From: an uncultured Oscillospiraceae bacterium | GTDB taxonomy: Bacteria; Bacillota; Clostridia; Oscillospirales; Acutalibacteraceae | Length of the DNA: 64,000 nt | Assembly: GCA_900542575.1 (NCBI GenBank) | Contig: UQOE01000005.1 | Coordinates: 59,900-123,899, forward strand | Direction of reading: 5' to 3' | Part shown: positions 7,868 through 16,962 of the stretch, piece after piece | Position numbering within the stretch: position 1 is the first letter of the stretch | How the letters are laid out: the number at the start of each line of letters is the position of its first letter | The notes under the pieces: model-generated | What the model was told of the DNA's origin: nothing | Database searches by the model: none | Seen by the model: the letters and a program-made list of their open reading frames with translations, nothing else | Translations under genes and position numbers: made by a program

Positions 7868-9157
7868 ATCAAAGACGGAAGACAGCTCGCCTTTGAGGTG
7901 CTGGTAAAAATGCTCCGTGACGGCTCCTATTCCAATCTGGCTTTAAATGCCGCACTGCGGAAAAACCAGATGAATCCGGCGGACCGGGCGCTCTGCACGG
8001 AGCTGGTCTACGGCACCACAGAGCGCCGCCTGACTCTGGATGATCAGCTGAGCCGCTGTCTGCGGCAGCCCCTGCGGAAACTTAAGCCGAATGTCCATGC
8101 GGCACTTCTGCTGGGGTCCTATCAGATCCTTTTTCTGGACCGTATTCCGGATCACGCGGCGGTCAATGAGAGCGTGCGGCTGGTCCGCAAAAACGGAGCC
8201 GCCTATGCGGCCGGTCTGGTCAACGCCATACTCCGAAAAATTGCGGCGGAAGGACTTGTACTGCCCGATTCGTCGCATCCGCTTCACCGCCTCTCTGTGC
8301 AGTACTCCTGTCCGGAGGAGCTGGTTCAGCTCTTTGTCCGGACTTACGGCGAGGAGGCCGCGGTTGGCATCCTGGAACACGGCCTGGGGGCAGAGTCTCT
8401 GACGATCCGGGTCAATACCTGCCGAACCGATTCGGCATCGCTCCGCAGAATTCTGGCAGAGGAGGGGGTGGCTTCCGAACCGCATCCTCTCGTAGAGGAC
8501 GCCCTGGTCCTGAAAAAAGCGGGTTCTGTCGAGCGGCTGCAGTCGTTCCAGGATGGACTGTTCCATGTTCAGGATGCCTCGTCCCAGCTATGCTGTGCGC
8601 GGATGGATCCCCAGCCCGGTGAAACGGTATTCGATGTCTGTGCCGCACCGGGCGGGAAGAGCTTTACACTGGCCGAGCGTATGCAGGACAGGGGAACCGT
8701 CTGTGCCTTTGACCTGTATGAACAGCGCACCGGACTTATTCGGGACGGGGCTGCACGCCTGGGCCTCCAAAGCATTTCGGCACGCTGTGCCGATGCGGAG
8801 GTCTTTGACGCGGACCGGGGACTGGCAGACCGCGTGCTCTGCGATGTTCCCTGCAGCGGGCTCGGCATCCTGGGACGCAAGCCGGAGATCCGCTACAAGG
8901 CGCTCCGCGAGATTGACAACCTACCCCCTTTGCAATATCATATTTTGTGTATATCTTCCCAGTACTGCAGGGTCGGCGGACGGCTGGTCTACTCCACCTG
9001 CTCACTGCATCCCGCCGAAAACGGCGGCGTAGTGGAGCACTTTTTACAGGATCATTCCGACTATTCCCTGGTCTCCCAGGAGACCCTGCTGCCGGGCAGC
9101 CACCACTGTGACGGCTTTTTTATCGCTGTATTGGAACGATTGGGGGAATCCGCTTGA
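7868..9157 (+). CDS. rsmB: 16S rRNA (cytosine-C5) methyltransferase RsmB
   Basis: This is the 5-methylcytosine methyltransferase for 16S rRNA, about 429 residues. It has an N-terminal NusB-like RNA-binding domain (about 1-130) and a C-terminal SAM-dependent fold with FDVCAAPGGKSFTLAE, the catalytic region CDVPCSGLGILGRKPEIR and the second Cys in YSTCSLHPAENG. The start is a problem: homology begins at KDGRQLAFEVL, but no in-frame ATG, GTG or TTG lies there. The reading frame stays open back to ATG 7736 inside yugP, but that would put a terminator inside the gene. The ATC at 7868 sits seven bases after GGGAGGA (7854-7860); GTG 7895 is the next normal codon. The start is therefore uncertain. 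Confidence 0.88.
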   Translation: MKDGRQLAFEVLVKMLRDGSYSNLALNAALRKNQMNPADRALCTELVYGTTERRLTLDDQLSRCLRQPLRKLKPNVHAALLLGSYQILFLDRIPDHAAVNESVRLVRKNGAAYAAGLVNAILRKIAAEGLVLPDSSHPLHRLSVQYSCPEELVQLFVRTYGEEAAVGILEHGLGAESLTIRVNTCRTDSASLRRILAEEGVASEPHPLVEDALVLKKAGSVERLQSFQDGLFHVQDASSQLCCARMDPQPGETVFDVCAAPGGKSFTLAERMQDRGTVCAFDLYEQRTGLIRDGAARLGLQSISARCADAEVFDADRGLADRVLCDVPCSGLGILGRKPEIRYKALREIDNLPPLQYHILCISSQYCRVGGRLVYSTCSLHPAENGGVVEHFLQDHSDYSLVSQETLLPGSHHCDGFFIAVLERLGESA

Positions 9158-10197
9158 ACAACCGCGAAGATATTCGCTCCATGACCCGGCCGGAGCTCGA
9201 CGCCGCCTGCGCCGACCTCGGTCTCCCCCGCTTCCGTTCGGGACAGATCTGGTCCTGGCTTCACCAGAAAAACGCCTTTTCCTTTTCCGAGATGACCAAT
9301 CTCTCCAAAGACCTGCGGCGTCAGCTGGCAGACCGTTTTGTCCTGGACAATGTGGAAATTGCCGCCAAGTTTGTCTCGAAGCTGGACGGAACCATCAAAT
9401 ATGTCTACCGCCTGAAAGACGGGGAGACCATTGAATCGGTTCTCATGAAATACAAATATGGATATTCCGTTTGTATTTCCACTCAGGTGGGCTGCAATAT
9501 GAAGTGCCGCTTTTGCGCCTCAACGATAGACGGCTGCGTCCGCTCGCTGACCGCATCGGAGATGCTGGCGCAGGTCTACATGGCAGAGCGGGACACCGGG
9601 GAACGGGTCTCTCATGTTGTACTTATGGGTATGGGAGAACCACTCATGAACTACGACAATGTCCTTCGCTTTCTGCAGCTGATTACCGATGACACCGGCA
9701 AAAATATCAGTGCGCGGCACATTTCTGTCTCTACCTGCGGCATTGTTCCACGCATCTATGACCTCATGAAACTACACCCTCAGTTTACGCTCTCGGTCTC
9801 CCTGCATGCACCAAACGACACGGTTCGTTCCCAGATTATGCCGGTCAACCGGAAGTGGAACGTGGAGGAGCTGCTGGAAGCATGCCGTGCCTACACGGAG
9901 ACCACCTCCCGGCGCATCTCCTTTGAATACGCCATGATGAGCGGCGTCAACGATTCCGACGCCTGTGCACGGGAGCTTGCAGATCGACTGGAAGGTATGC
10001 TCTGTCACGTCAATTTAATCCCGGCCAACGAGGTTCGGGAAAATGACTATACGCGCAGTACCGATGCACGGCTGCGCGCCTTCTCGAAAATTCTGGAAAA
10101 TCGGGGAATTCCGACCACCGTACGGCGCACGCTGGGCCCCGACATCAACGCATCCTGCGGACAGCTTCGCAGGAAGCTGGAAAAGGAGCATACATGA
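9154..10197 (+). CDS. rlmN: Dual-specificity rRNA/tRNA methyltransferase RlmN
   Basis: This 347-residue radical SAM enzyme methylates C2 of adenosine 2503 in 23S rRNA and of adenosine 37 in some tRNAs. The cluster motif is CNMKCRFC in TQVGCNMKCRFCAS, SAM contacts follow in GMGEPLMNYDN, and FTLSVSLHAPND is a family signature. The catalytic cysteine near the C-terminus is in INASCGQLR. The TTG start at 9154 overlaps the rsmB stop. Confidence 0.95.
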   Translation: MNNREDIRSMTRPELDAACADLGLPRFRSGQIWSWLHQKNAFSFSEMTNLSKDLRRQLADRFVLDNVEIAAKFVSKLDGTIKYVYRLKDGETIESVLMKYKYGYSVCISTQVGCNMKCRFCASTIDGCVRSLTASEMLAQVYMAERDTGERVSHVVLMGMGEPLMNYDNVLRFLQLITDDTGKNISARHISVSTCGIVPRIYDLMKLHPQFTLSVSLHAPNDTVRSQIMPVNRKWNVEELLEACRAYTETTSRRISFEYAMMSGVNDSDACARELADRLEGMLCHVNLIPANEVRENDYTRSTDARLRAFSKILENRGIPTTVRRTLGPDINASCGQLRRKLEKEHT

Positions 10198-10922
10198 AAA
10201 TCATTGCCAAAACAGATACCGGAAAAGTCCGCTCCTACAATCAGGATTCCTATGCTGCCGGTGAATTCCGGGACGGCGTTGCCTGGGCTGTTGTCTGTGA
10301 CGGCATGGGAGGAAATGCGGGCGGCAATATCGCCAGTCAGATGGCGGTCCAGTATCTCACGGAACACATCACTTCCGGGTACCGGGACAATATGAGCCCG
10401 TCTTCCATACGGAGTCTCCTGACCACCAGCATTTCCAATGCCAATCTCGCAATTTTTGATACGGCTTCCGAAAATCCGGAGCTGAAGGGGATGGGGACCA
10501 CTGTGGTCGTCGCCCTGGTTGGACGCGACACGGTATATCTCGCTCATGCGGGAGACAGCCGTGCATACCTGATTTCACCGGAGGAAATCCGGCAGGTGAC
10601 AACGGACCACTCAGTGGTTCAGAAAATGATTGACTCCGGTGAAATCACCGAAGAGCAGGCACTGAAGCACCCAAACCGCAATCTGATTACCAGAGCGCTT
10701 GGGGTAGAGGAGGACCTGCGTATCGATTATTCCGAGGAAGATTTCCACAAAGAGGACGTCCTCTTTATCTGCACGGACGGTCTCACCAACTTCGTGACCG
10801 ACCAGGAGATCTTTGAAATTGTGAACGAGTCCCGGGACAATGATTACGCCCTTGCCCTTGTGGACCTGGCCAATGCCCATGGCGGCGGAGACAACATCAC
10901 CGTCGTCGCCATCTCAGAATAA
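10194..10922 (+). CDS. PP2C-type protein phosphatase (Stp/PrpC)
   Basis: This 242-residue Ser/Thr phosphatase reverses phosphorylation by the PASTA kinase encoded next. The PP2C metal motifs are present: RSYNQDSY near residue 12, VVCDGMGGNAGG near 35, AHAGDSRAYL near 118, and the final Asp in GGGDNITVVA. It overlaps rlmN by four bases. The phosphatase-kinase-rsgA order is a Firmicutes hallmark and is tied to control of cell-wall synthesis and translation. Confidence 0.93.
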   Translation: MKIIAKTDTGKVRSYNQDSYAAGEFRDGVAWAVVCDGMGGNAGGNIASQMAVQYLTEHITSGYRDNMSPSSIRSLLTTSISNANLAIFDTASENPELKGMGTTVVVALVGRDTVYLAHAGDSRAYLISPEEIRQVTTDHSVVQKMIDSGEITEEQALKHPNRNLITRALGVEEDLRIDYSEEDFHKEDVLFICTDGLTNFVTDQEIFEIVNESRDNDYALALVDLANAHGGGDNITVVAISE

Positions 10923-10949
10923 CCGCAGCAGTCAGGGGAAGGATAAGGA

Positions 10950-12962
10950 ATGGATAGTTATGTAGGACAGGTCCTCGACGGACGCTACGAGATACAGGAA
11001 ATCATCGGCGTCGGCGGAATGGCAATCGTCTACAAGGCTTATGACAATATCGACGACCGCATCGTCGCCGTTAAAATATTAAAGGATGAGTTTCTGGCCA
11101 ATGAGGAATTTCGGCGCAGGTTTAAAAACGAGTCGAAAGCCATTGCGGTGCTGTCTCATCCCAATATCGTAAAAGTCTATGATGTCAGTTTCGGCGAGAA
11201 GCTCCAATACATTGTTATGGAGTACGTCGAAGGCATTACGTTAAAAGAGTATATCGAGCAGCAGAAGGTAGTGGAATGGCGGGAGGCTGTTCATTTCACG
11301 ACGCAGATTCTCCGTGCACTGCAGCATGCCCATGACAAGGGCATCGTGCACCGGGACATCAAGCCGCAGAACATTATGCTGCTGGAGGACGGCACCATCA
11401 AGGTGGCCGACTTCGGCATTGCGCGATTCAGCCGCGGCGACACTCGCACTATGACAGAGTCTGCCATCGGCTCCGTGCACTATATTAGTCCGGAGCAGGC
11501 CCGCGGAGAAATGACGGACGATAAGGCCGATATCTACTCAGTCGGCGTCGTCCTGTACGAGATGATCACCGGGCAGCTCCCATTTGAGGGGGACAGCGCC
11601 GTCGCAGTCGCACTTAAACAGCTCCAGGATAAGGCCAAGCCCCCGCGGGAGATCAATCCCGACATTCCGGTTGGGCTCGAACAGATTACGCTGCATGCCA
11701 TGGAAAAAAGTACGCGCAGCCGTTACCAGTCCGCCGCCGAAATGCTGCTGGACCTGGATGAGCTCAAACGAAATCCGTTGGTCAAATTCGACTACGGATA
11801 CTATGTCGACGAGGAGCCGACAAAGTTTATCAGCAAAAATGCCGTAACCGGGAAAATCGGCTCAGGCCTGCCCGGCGCGGTGCCGGACTCTGCAGACGGC
11901 GAAGCGGCTCTTCCGGAGAAAAAGAAGATCAGCAAAACGGTCTGGCTCGGAATCGGAATCGGCGCAGGAGTTGCAGTTCTTCTGGTTCTGCTGTTTCTCG
12001 GCATTTTTACCGGCCTGTTCTCCGGTGAGCGGGTGACGGTGCCCGATTTCACCGAAAAAAACTATTACCGGGAAGTCGAGGGAAACGAAAAATACTCTGA
12101 CTTCGAATTTGAGGTCAACTTTGTCTCTTCCGCCTCGGAAGAGGCCGGTACCATTCTGAAACAGGATAAAGACCCCGGCAGCAAGGTGCGAAAAGGGTCT
12201 ACGATTAAGCTGGAAGTTGTGACACGGGGAACGGCGGCCACGGTCCCCAATATCAACGGGAAGAACCTGGTCAAAGCCGAGGAGGAACTGAAGGCGGCCG
12301 GGTTCCTTCATTTTAATGTGGTGTCCCAGAAGAATACAAAATACAAGCCTAACACGGTTATTCGAAGCGACCCTGCACAGGGGACGAAAGCGGACACCTC
12401 TGACACCGTTATCATCTACGTGGCCGTCGATTCGGACGACTCCGAGGTCACGGTTCCCGATTTCACAGGATTAAATTACAATTCCGAACACGACAAAGTC
12501 ATTGACTACTTTACCAGCGTCGGACTTCAGGTGGGTTCGGTCACCGAGGTGGATTCCAAGCAGCCGAAGGGCACCATTCTGAGTCAGAGCATTCAGAAGG
12601 GCAGCAAAGTGCCGGAAAACACGTCCATAGACATTACAATCAGCAGCGGCAATGCCAAGAGTGCCGGGTCTCTCAATGTGACAGTCACACTGCCCAATAC
12701 CGGCCGAACCGGCATACTGGTGGTTTACGTCAACAACGACGTCTATTCCAAAAAGAATGTCAGCTGCAATGGTTCGTCCTATACGACCAAAGTTACGGGA
12801 AGCGGCCACGCGCCGGTCTCAGTCTATCTGGACGGAAGCAAACTCTATGAGGCGACGGTGGACTTCTCCAAGACGCCGGCTGCCGCTTCCGGAGAACATC
12901 ATTACCGAATTGTATCTTCCGCCAATATCGGAGATCTTTTCCCTGCAGAAAGACTGTGGTGA
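10950..12962 (+). CDS. prkC: Ser/Thr protein kinase with PASTA domains (PrkC/Stk)
   Basis: This 670-residue membrane kinase senses muropeptides or lipid II and phosphorylates cell-wall and translation proteins. The kinase domain (about 11-270) has the glycine loop IGVGGMAIVYKA, the lysine in AVKILK, the catalytic loop HRDIKPQN, and DFGIAR. One membrane helix lies at about 332-355. Three extracellular PASTA repeats follow, each starting near a VPDF or VPNI motif. A final 90-residue beta-rich segment has no PASTA signature. It is transcribed with the PP2C gene 27 bases upstream. Confidence 0.93.
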   Translation: MDSYVGQVLDGRYEIQEIIGVGGMAIVYKAYDNIDDRIVAVKILKDEFLANEEFRRRFKNESKAIAVLSHPNIVKVYDVSFGEKLQYIVMEYVEGITLKEYIEQQKVVEWREAVHFTTQILRALQHAHDKGIVHRDIKPQNIMLLEDGTIKVADFGIARFSRGDTRTMTESAIGSVHYISPEQARGEMTDDKADIYSVGVVLYEMITGQLPFEGDSAVAVALKQLQDKAKPPREINPDIPVGLEQITLHAMEKSTRSRYQSAAEMLLDLDELKRNPLVKFDYGYYVDEEPTKFISKNAVTGKIGSGLPGAVPDSADGEAALPEKKKISKTVWLGIGIGAGVAVLLVLLFLGIFTGLFSGERVTVPDFTEKNYYREVEGNEKYSDFEFEVNFVSSASEEAGTILKQDKDPGSKVRKGSTIKLEVVTRGTAATVPNINGKNLVKAEEELKAAGFLHFNVVSQKNTKYKPNTVIRSDPAQGTKADTSDTVIIYVAVDSDDSEVTVPDFTGLNYNSEHDKVIDYFTSVGLQVGSVTEVDSKQPKGTILSQSIQKGSKVPENTSIDITISSGNAKSAGSLNVTVTLPNTGRTGILVVYVNNDVYSKKNVSCNGSSYTTKVTGSGHAPVSVYLDGSKLYEATVDFSKTPAAASGEHHYRIVSSANIGDLFPAERLW

Positions 12963-12966
12963 TTCA

Positions 12967-13881
12967 TTGGATACCTGCAGACATGAGAAAGGAATAATCG
13001 TAAAAGGCATCGGCGGCTTCTACTATGTGGCGGCAGCCGGAGAAATCTGGGAGTGCCGTGCCCGCGGCGCCTTTCGGAATCAGAAAATGACGCCTCTGGT
13101 AGGGGACCGTGTGGAGATCTCCATCTACGAAGGGGAGCACGAGAATGCCATCGACCGAATTGAGCCGCGCCGCAATGCTCTGCGCCGTCCGCCGGTCGCC
13201 AATATTGATCAGCTCTTTATCGTCGTATCCAGCTGTGAGCCGCGCCCCAATACGCTGCTCATCGACCGGCTGACTGTCCTGGCCGTACGGAGCAGAATTC
13301 AGCCGGTTATCGTTCTCACCAAGAGCGACCTGGGCGATGTCTCCGAATTACAGGAAATCTACCGCACAACGGGCTTTCCGACCCTGGTGGCGAGCGGCGT
13401 TACAGACGAGGGGCTGGAGGCCGTCCGCACCCTTCTGCCGGGAAAAATCAGCGCTTTTACGGGCAACTCGGGGGTCGGAAAATCGACCCTGCTGAACCGC
13501 CTGAACCCGGAGTGGAATCTGGAGACGGCTCCCATCAGCAAAAAACTCGGCCGCGGCAAGCACACGACCCGCGCCAGCACGCTCCTGGAACTCGGCGGAG
13601 GCTACGTGGTAGATACACCCGGGTTCGCTTCCCTGGAACTCCAGCGGGATGAAGTGATTCTGAAAGAGGACCTCGCGGACTGCTTTCCAGAATTTCGGCC
13701 GTATCTGGACCAATGTAAATTTTATCCGAGCTGTTCCCACGTTCGCGACAAAGGATGTGCCGTTCTGCAGGCGGTTTCCGACGGTGCAATCAGTGAATCG
13801 CGCCATGAAAGCTATGTCGCTATGTATAACGAAGTAAAAGATGTAGAGGCCTGGCAGCTTCGCCAGAAGCCTGGGAGGTAA
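12967..13881 (+). CDS. rsgA: Ribosome small-subunit GTPase RsgA
   Basis: This 304-residue circularly permuted GTPase assists 30S maturation. Order: an OB domain (KGIGGFYYVAAAGEIWECRARG), G4 as TKSD, G1 as GNSGVGKSTLLNRL, G3 as DTPGF, and a C-terminal zinc knuckle CKFYPSCSHVRDKGC. The TTG at 12967 is the only start codon that fits just after the prkC stop; a longer frame into prkC has no family support. In some Firmicutes RsgA is phosphorylated by the adjacent kinase, so the neighbourhood is meaningful. Confidence 0.92.
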   Translation: MDTCRHEKGIIVKGIGGFYYVAAAGEIWECRARGAFRNQKMTPLVGDRVEISIYEGEHENAIDRIEPRRNALRRPPVANIDQLFIVVSSCEPRPNTLLIDRLTVLAVRSRIQPVIVLTKSDLGDVSELQEIYRTTGFPTLVASGVTDEGLEAVRTLLPGKISAFTGNSGVGKSTLLNRLNPEWNLETAPISKKLGRGKHTTRASTLLELGGGYVVDTPGFASLELQRDEVILKEDLADCFPEFRPYLDQCKFYPSCSHVRDKGCAVLQAVSDGAISESRHESYVAMYNEVKDVEAWQLRQKPGR

Positions 13882-13884
13882 GCT

Positions 13885-14655
13885 ATGAAACTCAGACAAA
13901 AATGGATCTCGGTCTTTCTGGCTCTGCTGTTTGTCTGCAGCACGTTTGGCTTTTCGACCGCAGCTTATGCGGCAGAGACCGGACCGCAGAAAGATATGGT
14001 CATCTATGTCACAGTTGTAATAGATCAGAATTTCCAGACCGCCGGCGACAAAAAAGCCATGACCCGCCGTCCGGTGGTCGTCCGGGATGAGGACGGGGAC
14101 GGAAAAGTCACGGTTCTGGAGGCGCTGGAACAGGTCCATGAAAAATACTGTCCCGGCGGTCTGATGACCCGCAGTGAAAAATGCGGACCGGTCCTCTCCA
14201 GACTGTGGGGAAAGGACGTTCAGTCGTCCGGGTTTTATGTAAACAATGACCGTGGTTTCGCGCTTCGCGATACCCTGGATTTCTATGACGATCTCTACGT
14301 CTACGGCAGTTCTGGGATAAATGAGGACCGCTATGCCTATTTTGCGCAGAAAGATGCACAGACGGTATGTCTGCGGGAATACCACATTCAGCTGTTCCAG
14401 AAAGTGCCGGATGAGAACGGCAGACTTCAGGAGGAACCCCTGAAAAATGCTGAGATTTACTCGCTGAGTCCCTATGGTGAGGAGACGGACACCCAGTACC
14501 ACACCGATCAGAACGGGGAGGTAGATCTCATCTTCACGCGCTCCGGCGACTATTTCCTGACTGCAAAGACAAAAGACGGACAGACGCTTCCGCCCATCGC
14601 AAGAATCAAGGTCTCCAACGGCATGCTGTCGTATTTCCTGGGAGACGATTTTTAA
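13885..14655 (+). CDS. Secreted protein, possibly DUF4430-like
   Basis: The 256-residue product has a clear signal peptide (MKLRQKWISVFLALLFVCS, cleavage probably after AAYA at about 28). The segment DEDGDGKVTVLEALEQVHEKY resembles both a calcium-loop repeat of dockerin type and the start of DUF4430 domains, and SSGFYVNNDRGFALRDTLDFYDDLYV fits the latter. The second half looks like an Ig-like beta domain ending in IARIKVSNG. It begins three bases after rsgA and ends at a strong terminator, so it closes that operon. I do not recognise a function; surface-exposed binding is a guess. Confidence 0.7.
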   Translation: MKLRQKWISVFLALLFVCSTFGFSTAAYAAETGPQKDMVIYVTVVIDQNFQTAGDKKAMTRRPVVVRDEDGDGKVTVLEALEQVHEKYCPGGLMTRSEKCGPVLSRLWGKDVQSSGFYVNNDRGFALRDTLDFYDDLYVYGSSGINEDRYAYFAQKDAQTVCLREYHIQLFQKVPDENGRLQEEPLKNAEIYSLSPYGEETDTQYHTDQNGEVDLIFTRSGDYFLTAKTKDGQTLPPIARIKVSNGMLSYFLGDDF

Positions 14656-14667
14656 GAAAGACACAGA

Positions 14668-14705
14668 CCGCATCCCGATGTGTTTCAGGATGCGGCCTTT
14701 TTTAT
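14668..14705 (+). terminator. Intrinsic terminator closing the rsgA operon
   Basis: CCGCATCC (14668-14675) pairs exactly with GGATGCGG (14688-14695), and a T-rich run follows. Confidence 0.8.
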
Positions 14706-14743
14706 TCAGTTGTGTGAACAGAACGTACCTCCTGATTTTGGCT

Positions 14744-14771
14744 TTGACAATATATACAATAAATATATAAT
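14744..14771 (+). promoter_or_regulatory. Consensus promoter for the DUF2804-like gene
   Basis: TTGACA (14744-14749), 16-base spacer, TATAAT (14766-14771): both hexamers are perfect. A leader of about 85 bases follows, then GGAGGAG before the ATG at 14863. The strong promoter predicts an abundant transcript. Confidence 0.8.
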
Positions 14772-14862
14772 AATGTAGAAGCAATTTGTATATATTTGTC
14801 ACAATTGTGCGGACAACTACTGAGCCTGTTCCGCCTGTGACGGAGAAAAGGAGGAGAAAGAA

Positions 14863-16020
14863 ATGAAAATCACCGGACTGAGAAGGGTACTGTCACTGCT
14901 TCTCGCCGTCCTCATGGCGGCGACGACCGGCATTGCCTGTGCCTACGCAGAGAACAAGCCGAATTTCAAGCAGTATCTGGCTCCGGAGCGCATTGCGGTC
15001 GATCCGCCGGATTCCGTCATTGACGCAAACGGCAAAGCGAATTTCGGGACCTATAATGCTGAAATCAAAAACCTGAACCTCACAGATGTCAAAGGACAGT
15101 CGAACATTGTACCGGATTCCCTGAACGCGTCCCGTCTTACCCAGTGGGAGGCCCTGGAAGTCGATACCAAGGAATTCACTTTGCTGAGTGCGGTACAGGA
15201 GCTCTCGGGAATCGGCGCCGTAACCATGACGCTTATCTATGTCAAGAGCGAGAAGAAAGTATACGCCTGGACCGGAATTGAGACCGCCTCCACCGGCAAG
15301 ACTTCCGTCAACCTGTACGACGGCAGCAAGACCGTCGGTGTCAGCCCGCTGAACTCCATGGTCATTACCAATGACTTCAACCATGGCAAGGCGGAAGGAA
15401 ACGGTGCGGCTATCGGTCTGAACGGACAGATTTCCTATGACTACAAACTGACCCGTGTCTCCAAACCAAGCGTCATTGTATGCCCGTTCGGCGACAACAA
15501 ACCGCTTTACACCCAGAAAGATCTGTTCAAAGCAGAGGGATATCTGACCTGGAACGGCAAGACCTATACGACCGACGAAAATTCGGTTGCCATTATCGAT
15601 GACCATAAGGGCTATTATCCTTATAACTCCCACTATGACTGGGTCACCACAATGGGCAGGCGGCAGTATGACGGCGGAAACAAATATTTCGGCATCAACC
15701 TGACGGACAACCAGTCTACCAATCCGGACAAGTATAACGAAGATCTGATCTGGCTGCAGAACGACTCCAGCCGTCTGACACCGGTCAAGTTCCAGCATCC
15801 GGAGTACAACCGCTGGACTATTCAGGATAATTACGGCATGACCAATCTTGAGATGGATATCGGCGACCGCAACCTGATTCAGTTCGACCTCGGCGTTATC
15901 AAGATGGATTACCACATTACCTTCGGTACTCTGAAGGGCTATGTCTATGATGAAAACGGCAACAAGTACGATGTCACCGGTATGCCGGCCATCGGCGAAG
16001 ACCGCACCGTACGCATGTAA
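14863..16020 (+). CDS. Secreted DUF2804-like protein
   Basis: The 385-residue protein has a signal peptide of about 28 residues (basic start, LSLLLAVLMAATTGIA, then AYAEN). The body resembles DUF2804: DDHKGYYPYNSHYDWVTTMG, then GINLTDNQSTNPDKYNED, then the core RWTIQDNYGMTNLEMDIGDRNL. DUF2804 proteins are usually cytoplasmic and of unknown function, so a secreted form is unusual. It has its own consensus promoter and terminator and is a single-gene transcript. The family assignment is from memory of the pattern. Confidence 0.7.
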   Translation: MKITGLRRVLSLLLAVLMAATTGIACAYAENKPNFKQYLAPERIAVDPPDSVIDANGKANFGTYNAEIKNLNLTDVKGQSNIVPDSLNASRLTQWEALEVDTKEFTLLSAVQELSGIGAVTMTLIYVKSEKKVYAWTGIETASTGKTSVNLYDGSKTVGVSPLNSMVITNDFNHGKAEGNGAAIGLNGQISYDYKLTRVSKPSVIVCPFGDNKPLYTQKDLFKAEGYLTWNGKTYTTDENSVAIIDDHKGYYPYNSHYDWVTTMGRRQYDGGNKYFGINLTDNQSTNPDKYNEDLIWLQNDSSRLTPVKFQHPEYNRWTIQDNYGMTNLEMDIGDRNLIQFDLGVIKMDYHITFGTLKGYVYDENGNKYDVTGMPAIGEDRTVRM

Positions 16021-16037
16021 ATCCTGAATTTATGCAG

Positions 16038-16072
16038 ATTTCGGCCTCCGGGAGGGGGCCGAAATTTTTTTT
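16038..16072 (+). terminator. Intrinsic terminator
   Basis: ATTTCGGCC (16038-16046) pairs exactly with GGCCGAAAT (16057-16065), followed by an eight-T run. Confidence 0.85.
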
Positions 16073-16092
16073 CGTGAAAATTGAATGTTCAT

Positions 16093-16121
16093 TTGCTAAT
16101 GGCATATAGATGGCGTATAAT
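16093..16121 (+). promoter_or_regulatory. Promoter for the signal-peptidase-like and Hcp-like genes
   Basis: TTGCTA (16093-16098), 17-base spacer, TATAAT (16116-16121), 34 bases before the ATG at 16155. Confidence 0.7.
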
Positions 16122-16154
16122 ACAAAAGAAATTATTCAGTGGAGGAGAGAATGC

Positions 16155-16943
16155 ATGGCGCAGGACAAGCACGCTGCGGGCAGGGCATTCGGCACCGTTC
16201 TTCTTACGGTGGTCGTAATGCTTCTGCTGCCCGTTCTCATCTTTGAGCTGTCTTTCTTCGGCAGTGCATCCCGTTCCGATGACAGTCATCCGGTCACCTG
16301 GCGCGGGCAGTATCTGGTTCCGGTTTCTGACAGCCGTATGGCGGAAAAGGACAGCACTTCCCGGCTGCAGGCCGGTGACGTAGCTGTTGTTTCTCCGGTC
16401 TCTGACGGCATTTTTAAGAAAAATGAAGTGGTCGCTTACCGGAACGGAGACGGCCGTGTTCAGATCGGACGCATTGTCAAGACGGTTCGCCCGAAGAAGT
16501 TGGACAAAAAGAGCAAGAAGATGAAAGAGGACAAGGACGCCGATCCAACCGGCTATCGGGTGCGCGGCGACGCCGAGGACACCGACGCCGATGACTGCTA
16601 TCTGGCACGTCCGAATGCTGTTCTGGGCCGATATGCTCTGGCGTTTCCCGGCAAAGCTCACGCCATGCATTTCTACGCATCTGCAGGCGGCCTCGTCGTC
16701 TGCGGCCTGCTTCCCATTCTGCTGATATTGGGTGCTGTATTTGGAATTCTGTTCCTGAATCGAGACGGCAGAGCCGGCACCAGGGAGGAGCTTCCGAAGT
16801 ATCGCCCGGAGGACTTCCAGTTCTCCGACCCGGAAGAGGAAGAGTCCCTGCCGGAGCTTCAGTACGACGAGCAGCGCCCCATCCATCTGGTTCAGGGCCG
16901 TGTCCTGCGCGGAACCGATCCGGAGGACCCCAAAAAGAAGTAA
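16155..16943 (+). CDS. Membrane protein with a degenerate signal-peptidase-I-like domain
   Basis: This is a 262-residue protein with membrane helices at about 12-34 and 173-196. The part between has the order of an S26B signal peptidase: VSDSRM (58-62) where SxSM is expected, LQAGDVAVV (71-79), NEVVAYRNGD, IGRIV (104-108) where HRIV is usual, and RGDAEDTDADD (137-147). The catalytic His position is Gly105 and the Ser box carries an extra residue, so peptidase activity is doubtful. ATG 16155 is seven bases after GGAGGAG; a longer frame from 16110 has no ribosome site. It lies 19 bases before the Hcp-like gene and probably shares its transcript. Confidence 0.6.
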   Translation: MAQDKHAAGRAFGTVLLTVVVMLLLPVLIFELSFFGSASRSDDSHPVTWRGQYLVPVSDSRMAEKDSTSRLQAGDVAVVSPVSDGIFKKNEVVAYRNGDGRVQIGRIVKTVRPKKLDKKSKKMKEDKDADPTGYRVRGDAEDTDADDCYLARPNAVLGRYALAFPGKAHAMHFYASAGGLVVCGLLPILLILGAVFGILFLNRDGRAGTREELPKYRPEDFQFSDPEEEESLPELQYDEQRPIHLVQGRVLRGTDPEDPKKK

Positions 16944-16962
16944 TCTTCACCCGGAGGATTTT

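Noticed and set aside
12757..12966. Extended N-terminus of rsgA inside prkC
   Set aside because: The added 70 residues overlap the conserved end of prkC in another frame and are not part of RsgA proteins.
13348..14802. Minus-strand open frame of 484 codons across rsgA and the next gene
   Set aside because: It opposes two supported genes and a strong plus-strand terminator, and its translation shows no domain.
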